The notes under the pieces are model-generated. The model was not told where the DNA came from and searched no databases. It saw only the letters and a program-made list of their open reading frames with translations. A stretch of DNA of 64,000 nucleotides from Dyadobacter soli (lineage in GTDB: Bacteria > Bacteroidota > Bacteroidia > Cytophagales > Spirosomataceae). Location: contig NZ_FNAN01000002.1 in NCBI RefSeq assembly GCF_900101885.1, forward strand, positions 1 to 64,000. The letters are read 5' to 3'. A program made the translations under genes and the position numbers. This document shows, in pieces, positions 41,886-53,196 of this stretch (its first letter is position 1; each line of letters begins with the position of its first letter).

Positions 41886-44800
41886 ATGAAGCATATTAAA
41901 GTTTTCTTTCTGTGGGTGTTGCTGACCGGGCATTTCTACTCCTGTTCTCCCGAACTGCCCGAGGATGTGGAAGTTGCGATGAAGGAACTCCCCGATAAGC
42001 TGGATTACAACCAGCACGTAAAACCCGTACTTTCCGACAAATGCTTTGCCTGCCACGGGCCCGATAAAGCCAAACAAAAAGGCGGCCTGCGCCTCGACAT
42101 GGCCGAATCTGCATTCCATAAAGTGTCCAAAAACTCCGGACTGACCGCCATCGACCCCGGCGACCTGGCCGACAGCGAATTTTTCCACCGCATTATCTCT
42201 TCCGATCCGGATTATGTGATGCCTACGCCCGAGTCGCACCTGAGCTTGTCCGCGCGCGAGAAAGCGATACTGATTCGCTGGATTGAAGAAGGTGCCGAGT
42301 ACAAGCCGCACTGGGCATTTGTAAATCCTGAAAAACCGGAGGTCCCGGGTACGCAGCACGACAACCTGGCTATCAATGCGATAGATCATTTTGTATTTAA
42401 AAAACTGGAAGAAGAAAAACTGCAACCTTCGGCGCAGGCTGAAAAGGAAATACTGCTCCGCAGGGTTTCGCTCGACCTTACCGGCCTCCCGCCGACGCTT
42501 GCAGAAACGGATGCATTCCTGAAAGATAATTCGGCCAATGCCTATGAAAAACAAGTGGACAGGCTGCTGGCTTCCCCGCATTATGGCGAGAAAATGGCCG
42601 TCGATTGGCTCGATCTGGCCCGTTTTGCCGACTCGCATGGCTACACCGTCGACAGGCTGCGGGATATGTCGCCCTACCGCGACTGGGTGATCAATGCATT
42701 CAACAAAAACATGCATTACGACCAGTTCGTACACTGGCAGCTCGCCGGCGACCTTATGCCTGGTCCTACGAAGGAAATGCGCATTGCCACGGCATTCAAC
42801 CGCAACCACCAGCAGAATATGGAGGGTGGTATTATCGAAGAGGAATTTCAAACCGAATACGTCGTCGACCGCACCAACACCTTCGGTGACGCATTCCTGG
42901 GACTTTCCGTCGGCTGCGCCAAATGCCACGACCACAAATACGACCCGATTTCGCAAAAGAACTACTACGAACTGTATAGCTTCTTTAATAATGTAAAAGA
43001 AGCCGGGCAAATATCCTGGGACGACGCGTTGCCGACGCCAACGATGCTCCTGCCAACCGCCGCGCAAGAGCAAACTTTGCATTTTATTCAAACCAAAATC
43101 AAAACCGAAGAACAGCAGCTTGCTACTACGCAGCGCAGTGCGGAGGCCGGTTTCAAACAATGGATCAATGCGGGCGGCTACCGCAACCTGGCCAAAGAGC
43201 AACTGCCCAAAGCTGGTTTGCAGGCACATTATACATTTGAAAGCAACTCGCTGCGCAATGCGGTGAACGCCAAAGAAACGGGCGTAATGAAGCGCGAAGC
43301 CGGTTCTCCCGGCGGCGATCCGGTATTTGCAGCCAAATCCGACGGCAAGTCGCTCGCACTCGACGGCGACGTTTACCTCGATCTCGGCCAGAACGGTGTG
43401 TTCCGCAAGTCGGAGCCATTCAGCGTGGGGATTTGGGTAAATATTCCCAAAGAACTGCACGAAGGGGTAATCCTGCACAAAAGCCAGGCAGAGCGGCTCT
43501 ACAACTTCCGCGGCTATCATTTGTACCTCAAAAACGACCGCCTCGAACTGAACATGGCGCATACCGCGCCGTCGGACGCATTGACGCGGATCAGCAGGCA
43601 GCCGATACCGAAAGACCAATGGGTACAGCTGACGATGACCTACGACGGCTCCTCCAAAGCGGCAGGTTTTAAATTGTATGTCAATGGGCAGGAGGCCGCG
43701 ATAGAAACGACAATGGATCAGCTTACGAAAGATATTCTCTTCAAATCGTCCGTCCAGCCCGGCTTGCAGATTGGCGCGTGGTGGAGGGGTTTTGGACTAA
43801 AAAATGCGCAAGTGGACGACATTACCGTCTACAACCGCGAGCTCACGCCATTTGAAACAGCATTACTTGCCCGCAAATCGTCATGGTCGGCGATAGCGGC
43901 AAGGAATGCGACTGAACTGACAGCTACTGAAACCGCCGCATTGAAAAACTACTACATTTCCGCCGTCGATCCGGCTATCGCAAAGGCGCGGCTCGCATTG
44001 CGCGACGCCCGCACGGAGCTTTCGGACTCTACCGAGCGTATCAAGGAAATGATGGTGATGCAGGAAATGCCCAAGCCCAGGCAGGCCCACATTCTGCTGC
44101 GTGGGAATTATGATGCATTGGGTGAAAAGGTGTTCCCGTCTACGCCCGCATCGATTTTGGCATTCCCTAAAAATTTACCCAAAAACCGCGACGGCCTCGC
44201 GCAATGGCTCACGCACGCGGATAACCCGCTCACGGCGCGCGTGGCTGTGAACCGCTACTGGCAGAATTTCTTCGGTACCGGGCTCGTGAAGACCACCGAA
44301 GACTTCGGCAACCAGGGCGAGCTGCCTACCCACCCGGAATTGCTCGACTGGCTGGCCGTTACCTTCCGCGAATCGGGTTGGGATATTAAGAAACTGAACA
44401 AACTGATCGTGCTATCGGCCACCTACCGCCAGGACTCCCGCACGAGCAGGGATGTACGCGAGCGCGACCCCGACAACCGCCTGTATGCACGCGGGCCTGC
44501 GAACCGGATGTCGGCCGAGATGATCCGTGACAATGCATTGATGGCCAGCGGATTGATAAACCCCAAAATCGGCGGTGCGAGTGTAAAACCTTACCAACCA
44601 GAAGGGTTATGGTCGATCAACAGCAGCACCTACACACCCGATTCGGGTAATGCCGTGTACCGCCGGAGCTTGTACGTCATCGTAAAACGTTCGGTACCCA
44701 ACCCTACGCTCGCGACATTCGACGCTACTTCGCGGAGCTTCTGCGTGGTGCGGCGGCAAAAAACGAATACGCCATTGCAAGCCCTCGTTACCCTCAACGA

Positions 44801-45110
44801 CCCCACATTTGTGGAAGCGATGTGCGTGATGGGCGAGCAAATGTGCCGCATTCCCGACGCACGCCAGTCGATTACCACCGCCTACCGCAAGCTCACTGGT
44901 CGCAAACCGCCCGGGAGGGAGGTAGACCTGCTGCTTGCATTGCGTAAAGTAGAGGAAGAAAAATTCCGGAAAGACCCGAAAAAGACCGCCGGCTGGCTCC
45001 ATACCGGCCAGCACGTGGCCGACAAGTCGCTCGACCCCGCATTGCTAGCTGCCAATAGCGTGGTAGCGAGCACCATTCTCAATTCAGACGCCGCCTTAAC
45101 CAAACGATAA
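41886..45110 (+). CDS. PSCyt1-PSCyt2(DUF1549)-LamG-DUF1553 protein
   Basis: A 1074-residue exported protein with a possible lipobox ending in Cys20. Domains in order: PSCyt1 (about 40-135) with the c-type haem motif Cys53-x-x-Cys56-His57 ('DKCFACHGPD'); DUF1549/PSCyt2 (about 160-380), starting 'NAIDHFVFKKLEEEKLQPS', with a second CxxCH ('CAKCHDHKYDP'); a LamG-like domain (about 450-640); and DUF1553/PSD1 (about 760-1040; 'PLTARVAVNRYWQNFFGTGLVKTTEDFGNQGELPTHPELLDWLA'). These domains are best known from Planctomycetota and Verrucomicrobiota polysaccharide-associated proteins. It is coupled to the DUF1501 gene two bases downstream. Function unknown; electron transfer is suggested by the haem motifs. 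Confidence 0.92.
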   Translation: MKHIKVFFLWVLLTGHFYSCSPELPEDVEVAMKELPDKLDYNQHVKPVLSDKCFACHGPDKAKQKGGLRLDMAESAFHKVSKNSGLTAIDPGDLADSEFFHRIISSDPDYVMPTPESHLSLSAREKAILIRWIEEGAEYKPHWAFVNPEKPEVPGTQHDNLAINAIDHFVFKKLEEEKLQPSAQAEKEILLRRVSLDLTGLPPTLAETDAFLKDNSANAYEKQVDRLLASPHYGEKMAVDWLDLARFADSHGYTVDRLRDMSPYRDWVINAFNKNMHYDQFVHWQLAGDLMPGPTKEMRIATAFNRNHQQNMEGGIIEEEFQTEYVVDRTNTFGDAFLGLSVGCAKCHDHKYDPISQKNYYELYSFFNNVKEAGQISWDDALPTPTMLLPTAAQEQTLHFIQTKIKTEEQQLATTQRSAEAGFKQWINAGGYRNLAKEQLPKAGLQAHYTFESNSLRNAVNAKETGVMKREAGSPGGDPVFAAKSDGKSLALDGDVYLDLGQNGVFRKSEPFSVGIWVNIPKELHEGVILHKSQAERLYNFRGYHLYLKNDRLELNMAHTAPSDALTRISRQPIPKDQWVQLTMTYDGSSKAAGFKLYVNGQEAAIETTMDQLTKDILFKSSVQPGLQIGAWWRGFGLKNAQVDDITVYNRELTPFETALLARKSSWSAIAARNATELTATETAALKNYYISAVDPAIAKARLALRDARTELSDSTERIKEMMVMQEMPKPRQAHILLRGNYDALGEKVFPSTPASILAFPKNLPKNRDGLAQWLTHADNPLTARVAVNRYWQNFFGTGLVKTTEDFGNQGELPTHPELLDWLAVTFRESGWDIKKLNKLIVLSATYRQDSRTSRDVRERDPDNRLYARGPANRMSAEMIRDNALMASGLINPKIGGASVKPYQPEGLWSINSSTYTPDSGNAVYRRSLYVIVKRSVPNPTLATFDATSRSFCVVRRQKTNTPLQALVTLNDPTFVEAMCVMGEQMCRIPDARQSITTAYRKLTGRKPPGREVDLLLALRKVEEEKFRKDPKKTAGWLHTGQHVADKSLDPALLAANSVVASTILNSDAALTKR

Positions 45111-45112
45111 CC

Positions 45113-46657
45113 ATGCAGCACCATCACGAAGACGAGTTCCGCATGCATACGCCCGAGTTCAACGAACTGCACCGGAAACTGGACCGCCGCCGTTTCCTCA
45201 CCCAAACCTCCCTCGGGCTGGGCGCTATGGCCGTTGGCTCACTTTTCGGGCTCGATAAGTTGTATGGATCGGCGTCGAGGCAGGCTGCGGTGTCCACTGC
45301 GGCGGCATCCACTGGGGCAGTGTCCACTGGGGACCTCGAATCGGAAATATTGAAAGCGTTACCGCATATCGCCCCGAAAGCCAAACGGGTGGTGTACCTG
45401 TTCATGGCGGGCGGGCCGTCGCAGTTCGAAACATTTGATTATAAGCCTAAACTGGTCAAAATGGCCGGCCAGAACCTGCCCGATTCGGTGCGGAAAGGGC
45501 AGCGGCTTACGGGTATGAGCGCGAGTCAGAGCGTATTGCCGATGGCACCGTCGATCTACGGGTTCAACCAGCATGGCAAGACCAACACCTGGGTGAGCGA
45601 GCTCCTGCCCTACACGGCCAAGGTGGTCGACGACCTTTGCATTGTCAAATCCATTTATTCCGAGGCCATTAACCACGACCCGGCCATTACCTTTTTCCAA
45701 ACCGGCAATCAGCTGCCGGGCAGGCCGGCCATTGGCTCCTGGGTGAGCTACGGCCTTGGTACCGACAATAATAACCTGCCGACATTCATCGTACTGGTTT
45801 CCAAAAATGCCCCGAAAGACCAGCCATTGTACGCCCGACTGTGGGGAAATGGCTTTCTCGAATCGCGGCACCAGGGGGTTCAGTTCCGCTCGGGCAAGGA
45901 CCCGGTGCTGTTTCTGAACAATCCCGAAGGTTACGACGGCCACGACCGCAAGGAAATGCTCGATTACCTTTCGAAACTGAACCAGCTGCAAAACGACGCG
46001 TACGGCGATCCGGAGATCAATAACCGCATTGCGCAATACGAAATGGCGTTCCGGATGCAGACTTCCGTGCCCGATGTGATGGATACCTCCGCCGAGCCGG
46101 ACGATGTTTTTGAACTCTACGGCCCCGACAGCCGCGACCCGGGCACCTACGCCGCCAACTGCCTGCTAGCCCGCAAGTTGCTGGAAAAAGATGTGAAGTT
46201 CGTGCAGCTTTACCACCAGGGCTGGGACCAGCACGGCGGGCTGCCCAAAGCCATCGCCCAGCAATGCAAAGCCACCGACCAGGCTACCGGTGCATTGATC
46301 ATGGACCTGAAACGCCGCGGCCTGCTCGACGACACGCTCGTGATATGGGGTGGAGAATTTGGCCGGACCGTGTATTCGCAAGGCAAGCTCAGCGCCACCG
46401 ATTACGGCCGCGACCATCACCCGCGCTGCTTCACCATGTGGATGGCCGGCGCAGGCGTGAAGTCCGGTATCAGCTATGGCGAAACCGACGATTTCAGCTA
46501 CAACATCATCAAAGACCCGGTGCACGTCCACGATTTCCACGCCACGCTGCTGCATTTGATGGGCGTCGACCACGAGCGGCTTACCTATAAATTCCAGGGC
46601 AGGCGCTTCCGGCTCACCGATGTGCATGGGAAACTGGTGAAAGACATTCTGGCGTAG
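45113..46657 (+). CDS. DUF1501-domain protein with Tat signal
   Basis: A 514-residue protein with a twin-arginine leader 'LDRRRFLTQTSLGLGAMAVGSLFG' (residues about 22-45), so it should be exported folded. The body is a DUF1501 sulfatase/alkaline-phosphatase-like fold: 'AKRVVYLFMAGGPSQFETFDYKPKLVKMAGQ', 'VKFVQLYHQGWDQHGGLP' and 'VIWGGEFGRT...DYGRDHHPRCFTMWMAGAGVKSG', with metal ligands in 'WDQHG', 'GGEFGRT' and 'DHHP'. It starts two bases after the DUF1549/1553 gene, an obligate partner in other genomes. Its stop touches the convergent esterase gene with zero spacing. Confidence 0.93.
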   Translation: MQHHHEDEFRMHTPEFNELHRKLDRRRFLTQTSLGLGAMAVGSLFGLDKLYGSASRQAAVSTAAASTGAVSTGDLESEILKALPHIAPKAKRVVYLFMAGGPSQFETFDYKPKLVKMAGQNLPDSVRKGQRLTGMSASQSVLPMAPSIYGFNQHGKTNTWVSELLPYTAKVVDDLCIVKSIYSEAINHDPAITFFQTGNQLPGRPAIGSWVSYGLGTDNNNLPTFIVLVSKNAPKDQPLYARLWGNGFLESRHQGVQFRSGKDPVLFLNNPEGYDGHDRKEMLDYLSKLNQLQNDAYGDPEINNRIAQYEMAFRMQTSVPDVMDTSAEPDDVFELYGPDSRDPGTYAANCLLARKLLEKDVKFVQLYHQGWDQHGGLPKAIAQQCKATDQATGALIMDLKRRGLLDDTLVIWGGEFGRTVYSQGKLSATDYGRDHHPRCFTMWMAGAGVKSGISYGETDDFSYNIIKDPVHVHDFHATLLHLMGVDHERLTYKFQGRRFRLTDVHGKLVKDILA

Positions 46658-48544
46658 CTATTTCTCAATTTTCAGTTTGACCCGTCCCCAGGTCACTTTG
46701 CGCTCGATGGGATTGAATGTCTTCGTTTCGTAACTGCCGAGGCATTCTATTTCCGTTGCGCCCGGTTGAACGTGGATAATGGATTGCTGGGTAAAACCAT
46801 CGGGCCAGCGGGCGGGGATCATTTCGTCGGTGAATTGCTCGCGGGAAGCGACGATGCCTGCGCTGTTAATATCAATTTTCAATCGCTTATCTCCTTCATA
46901 CAGAACAATATCCTCGCCCGCATTCGCCTTACCATCCCCATTTCCTTTTCCTAATGCAGCCTGGCGTACCATTTTGCCGTCGTCCACTTTGATATTGGTA
47001 AAATAAGGCACATCAAAATCGACCGGAACGTTGATCACCGTGCTATTAACCGTCGCGCCGCCATAAACGGTTATTTTCAGTTTAATATCCGCTGGCTCGG
47101 CGTGCAATGGCGGCCTTTTGTTACAGATTATTTCAAAATCAGGCACTTGGAATAACCGCGCATTCGCATTAACCTGTACGGATTTTACCGAATCCTTAAT
47201 CGAAACATTCTTATCCGGGGAGCTAATGACAACTTTTAGGTTACCTCCACCTTCACTCCCCCGATTTAATAACCTGATTTTTAGTGCATTGCTCCCATTC
47301 TTCAACCAGGGATTTTCATTGGCATTCAAATCGAGAAAACCCCAGTTGGCTTTGTCACCTGCTTTGTAAATGCCCGTTTCATTTCCGTGAGCGTCGAAAT
47401 CAATGCTAATGCTGCCGGCAGCATCGGCTTTCACGTCGGAAACTGCAATTTTACCTGTTTTGAAAGAATAGTTAGCCCGCTTGTAAGCTGCATGCGCAAT
47501 ATAAACCGGCGCCGTTTTAACATTAATATTGCCGATCGGCACAGTCGGCCCGTGCGGCAGCCATTTTTGGGTGTAAACCCCGAAACCCTGTGGCGTAACA
47601 TCTTTTAAGTAAATGAACCCCGGCGTTTGCTTATCGCTTTTTACCTCATGTCCCCATAGCGCGAAATCTCCGTACAAGTCGTAATGCGACCATTTCTTCG
47701 GCTGCGGATGCTTTTTACCGAACTCGCCGGCCACGAATGCCATTGCTTTTTCGAACCGCCAGGTCTCGCCCGGGTCGTCCACCATATGTCCGCCCGAAAA
47801 CTCTTCCATTTCGATGTTCTTCCCTTCCCAGGCCGCGCCCGCCTTTACCTCCTGATTCAGGAAATACAAAATATCGGTAGGGCTCGTGTGAATGCGCATT
47901 TTCACATCCTGCAAATTCCCGAAAGCATAGCGCACCGGGTAAAGCGTGTGGTTACCCGGCGTCCCGACGAAAAATTCCGGGCTACCCATAATGCTCACCC
48001 CGGCGCAGACCATATCCGGATACTTGCCCGATAAATACAACGACATAAACCCGCCCATACTGAACCCGACAATGCCCCGATGGTCACGGTCGGTTAGCGT
48101 GCGGTAAGTGCGATCGATGTGGGCAATCAGTTCCGGAAAATAGTCCTTCATCTGCACCTGAAACGCTATATCTTCGTGATTACCAACATTATAAGGCCGT
48201 GGCTGCTTTTCCTCGATATTGCCGTCCCACATCACCATAATGGCCTGATACTTGTCCACCAGCTTTTGCAGCATCGCATATTCCAGTTTCGCATTGTCAT
48301 CGCTCGAATGCCGCCCGCCCCAGCCGTGGAAAAAGTAGATGACCGGGTACCGCTTGCCCGATTGCGCATAGCCGGTGGGTAGGTACAGCCGGTAATATTT
48401 CGGGTGCCCGAATACCTTGCTTTCGTGCGTCAGGTCCTGATAAGGCACCTGTGCGTACGCGCGCATCATGCTCACGAGGGCGATGAGGGTGAATACTTTA
48501 ACGAATCGTGTCAGGTTGGGTGCGTTCATGGTGATGGTGTGCAT
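46658..48544 (-). CDS. exported CE1-like esterase with C-terminal beta-rich region
   Basis: A 628-residue protein. Signal peptide about 10-31 ('VKVFTLIALVSMMRAYAQ'). The esterase domain is about 35-285: 'YPVIYFFHGWGGRHSSDDN' (oxyanion loop), 'HRGIVGFSMGGFMSLYLSGKYPDMV' (nucleophile Ser162) and 'FSGGHMVDDPGETW' (His). This matches feruloyl/acetyl-esterase-like (CE1, esterase D) enzymes. The second half is beta-rich, perhaps carbohydrate-binding. Its ATG overlaps the stop of the upstream glycosidase gene (TAATG), so the two are coupled and presumably co-exported to attack the same decorated polysaccharide. Confidence 0.85.
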   Translation of the reverse strand: MHTITMNAPNLTRFVKVFTLIALVSMMRAYAQVPYQDLTHESKVFGHPKYYRLYLPTGYAQSGKRYPVIYFFHGWGGRHSSDDNAKLEYAMLQKLVDKYQAIMVMWDGNIEEKQPRPYNVGNHEDIAFQVQMKDYFPELIAHIDRTYRTLTDRDHRGIVGFSMGGFMSLYLSGKYPDMVCAGVSIMGSPEFFVGTPGNHTLYPVRYAFGNLQDVKMRIHTSPTDILYFLNQEVKAGAAWEGKNIEMEEFSGGHMVDDPGETWRFEKAMAFVAGEFGKKHPQPKKWSHYDLYGDFALWGHEVKSDKQTPGFIYLKDVTPQGFGVYTQKWLPHGPTVPIGNINVKTAPVYIAHAAYKRANYSFKTGKIAVSDVKADAAGSISIDFDAHGNETGIYKAGDKANWGFLDLNANENPWLKNGSNALKIRLLNRGSEGGGNLKVVISSPDKNVSIKDSVKSVQVNANARLFQVPDFEIICNKRPPLHAEPADIKLKITVYGGATVNSTVINVPVDFDVPYFTNIKVDDGKMVRQAALGKGNGDGKANAGEDIVLYEGDKRLKIDINSAGIVASREQFTDEMIPARWPDGFTQQSIIHVQPGATEIECLGSYETKTFNPIERKVTWGRVKLKIEK

Positions 48545-50763
48545 TACGGTTGTGTATGAACCAGGTATCCGGCAGTATTCCTAAATTCCTCTTCGCTGAC
48601 GGTAATGGTAAGCTTTCCATCGGCCCATGTCCATTGATCTGCGGCAAACTCCCCGTCTATATTGCGGCGGATGATTTTCGTGGGTCTGTTTTGGGTAAAA
48701 AAACTAATGTACCCCGGTGCGAACGGTATCACGGCCACTTGACCGGACTTTGCAATGGAAGCATTATCCTGCGAGATCAATGCCCATTTACCCGTCCAGC
48801 TGATGTTTTCGACCGAATTTCCGCCTGTTTGCGCTTCGCCTGGTCGTAGTTCCCGAAGTACCAAAGCCGTCAGATTGCCGCCACCTTCCAGCCTCCCCCA
48901 GCATTTCAATTCCGGCGGGCCCTGCATATTTCCGGTGTTGCTGTTGTACCAGCGCGGCTCCCATTGGGCGGTACGCCGGTGCCAGAGATTGACAGCCAGC
49001 CTGCGATTCATAAACTGCCGGGGTACCGGTGCGTTTTCGGCCATTTCGCTTGGCAAGACTGCTCCGGGAGAGCCCAGAATCACTGAATTGAGCAAAATAC
49101 CGTCATCCAGCGCCCAGTCGTAGCACGACGAGCCGCTGATCGCTACGCCATACCCGCCCAGCAGCGACGCCCACACACTCCATTCCTGATGCCCCCGGTG
49201 CAAATCGAACCATAAATCTCCCTGGTCGTCGAGCGAAACGAGGTCGGTGAGCGGCACCCACAGCGGGCTGATACCGTAGCCCATGATCACCACGCCGGGG
49301 TCCACGCTCTTGGCCGCCTTCGCGATCTGCTGCATCAATGCGAATGTATGCCGTTCGCCGCGCAATGCGGGGTCGCGGGGGGCACCCATGTCCGGGCTGG
49401 GCAAACCATAGCCAAAATCCAGCTTGATCACGCGTGGCCTGATGTCCTTCATAATACGCACCGTGCGGTCCCAGAGGAATTTTTTCGTCCGCTCCGAACT
49501 GAAATCCATGCAGTAGTAGGCGTCGCCCTGCGGATCGAAATTCCAGTTAGCCATGCATGGCTTGCCATTTTTATCCAGTATCAAATCCTTTTTACCCAAA
49601 CCACATGCTGCGGTGTCCTTGATCCACCCGATCGTTTCCCAAACGCCCACTTCGACGCCTTTTTTGCGGATATAGGCAATGTCTTCGTAGAAATCCGGGA
49701 ACTTCTTCAAATCCGGCACACCCGAGCCCTGCGACGACTCCCACGGATCGTCGAGCACCATCACCTCGTTGTGCATCTTCTCCATAAAGTCCGCGATCGG
49801 GCGGATCGGGTATTTCTTAAACCGCCACATACCCCAGGTGTTCCAGATCGAAGCCGTCTGCTTCCGTAACGATTCTCCGGAATTGGATTTGGCCACTTCC
49901 GGGAATGAAGCATAATATCGCCCGAAACTCTCCCGAGCCGTCGTATCGATCGCAATGCGTGCCAGGTCTTTCCAAATGCGTATTTTTCCTTTCGGCGGAC
50001 CCCAGAGATCTTCACGGTACAAAAACTGCAAGCATCCCCGCGTCGATTGGATTTTCAGCGACATCGCGGCATCCGGCACACTTCCCGCGCCGATGGTAAT
50101 CCAGCCATCGTCCGACCCCATCCCCGCGAAAAGTACCGGGCGCGGAAACGCGGCACCATACGGCGTGCCCATCGAAGGTCCGAAATTGCCCAATGCAATG
50201 GTAGTATGCCCGAAATCCCAGCTCCGGAAGTAGCTCTGCACCGTCCCGGCCTTCGCGCCCGGCACACAGTAGCCGAACGATTGCCAGTCGGGCATGAACG
50301 GCCTGTCCCAGGTAGGGTGCACGTTGGCGCCATTCACCATCGACGCTCCGAGGTACATTTCAAGGATTTTGGGGGTAAAAGCCGTCCATTCCGCTGAGAG
50401 TTCGGTGAAGCGCCAGCCCGTTTCCCCATTTTCAACCACCAGCCGACCTTTGCCAAGCCCCGGCCATTGCAATGCAACAGTGAGCTTGTCACCTTCTTTT
50501 ACAGCCGATTGCACGACTGCCTTCGAGTACTTTTTCTCCTTTCTGAGATTTTCATACCAAAATGAAGGCAACAGGCTGCCTTGCCACATTACCGCGCCTT
50601 TTTGGGAATGCGCTAATGTGGCCTTGTCTGCCGCGAGGTCCCATTTCAGGATCAGGTTGCGGCGGGTATGTGTCCATTCCGGCAATGCAGGAGCAGCCAG
50701 GGCGACATTTGAAATACACAAACTCACTAACAGAAGCTGAAACGTAGCGTAAATGCGGATCAT
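48544..50763 (-). CDS. exported clan-D/GH31-like TIM-barrel glycosidase
   Basis: A 739-residue exported protein (signal peptide about 1-23). An N-terminal beta-sandwich (about 28-270) precedes a (beta/alpha)8 barrel. 'VMVLDDPWESSQGSGVPDLKKFPDF' (about 335-356) and 'PRVIKLDFGYGLPSPD' (about 444-459, candidate nucleophile Asp449) resemble the catalytic strands of GH36/GH27 alpha-galactosidases and GH31 enzymes. The exact family is unclear to me. The substrate is probably an alpha-linked sugar chain. It is co-transcribed with the CE1-like esterase and is divergent from a LacI regulator. Confidence 0.8.
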   Translation of the reverse strand: MIRIYATFQLLLVSLCISNVALAAPALPEWTHTRRNLILKWDLAADKATLAHSQKGAVMWQGSLLPSFWYENLRKEKKYSKAVVQSAVKEGDKLTVALQWPGLGKGRLVVENGETGWRFTELSAEWTAFTPKILEMYLGASMVNGANVHPTWDRPFMPDWQSFGYCVPGAKAGTVQSYFRSWDFGHTTIALGNFGPSMGTPYGAAFPRPVLFAGMGSDDGWITIGAGSVPDAAMSLKIQSTRGCLQFLYREDLWGPPKGKIRIWKDLARIAIDTTARESFGRYYASFPEVAKSNSGESLRKQTASIWNTWGMWRFKKYPIRPIADFMEKMHNEVMVLDDPWESSQGSGVPDLKKFPDFYEDIAYIRKKGVEVGVWETIGWIKDTAACGLGKKDLILDKNGKPCMANWNFDPQGDAYYCMDFSSERTKKFLWDRTVRIMKDIRPRVIKLDFGYGLPSPDMGAPRDPALRGERHTFALMQQIAKAAKSVDPGVVIMGYGISPLWVPLTDLVSLDDQGDLWFDLHRGHQEWSVWASLLGGYGVAISGSSCYDWALDDGILLNSVILGSPGAVLPSEMAENAPVPRQFMNRRLAVNLWHRRTAQWEPRWYNSNTGNMQGPPELKCWGRLEGGGNLTALVLRELRPGEAQTGGNSVENISWTGKWALISQDNASIAKSGQVAVIPFAPGYISFFTQNRPTKIIRRNIDGEFAADQWTWADGKLTITVSEEEFRNTAGYLVHTQP

Positions 50764-50872
50764 AAAATGGAAAACAGTCCGAGGTTGTGATGGGTTGTGT
50801 CAGGAAAACACTATCTTTCAGCAAGGAAGAAATTTATACAAGTGCCTGCAAATAAAATACTTAAATAATTTT

Positions 50873-50897
50873 CGCAAACCTTTCCGCAAACCTTTGC
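50873..50897 (+). promoter_or_regulatory. LacI-type operator (tandem 12-base repeat)
   Basis: CGCAAACCTTTC (50873-50884) is repeated as CGCAAACCTTTG (50885-50896), ending three bases before the LacI start codon. The second copy forms GCAAA-CC-TTTGC, a near match to the GCAAACGTTTGC sites of LacI/PurR-type proteins. It is the probable operator for autoregulation, and could also affect the divergent glycosidase gene. Confidence 0.65.
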
Positions 50898-50900
50898 AGT

Positions 50901-53167
<2,267 letters not shown>

Positions 53168-53196
53168 GACTCATTCATTCATTCAAAATTATCACC

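Noticed and set aside
41793..43619. Minus-strand open frame of 608 codons
   Set aside because: Antisense to the DUF1549/DUF1553 gene with its visible CxxCH and domain motifs; the reverse product has no recognisable motif.
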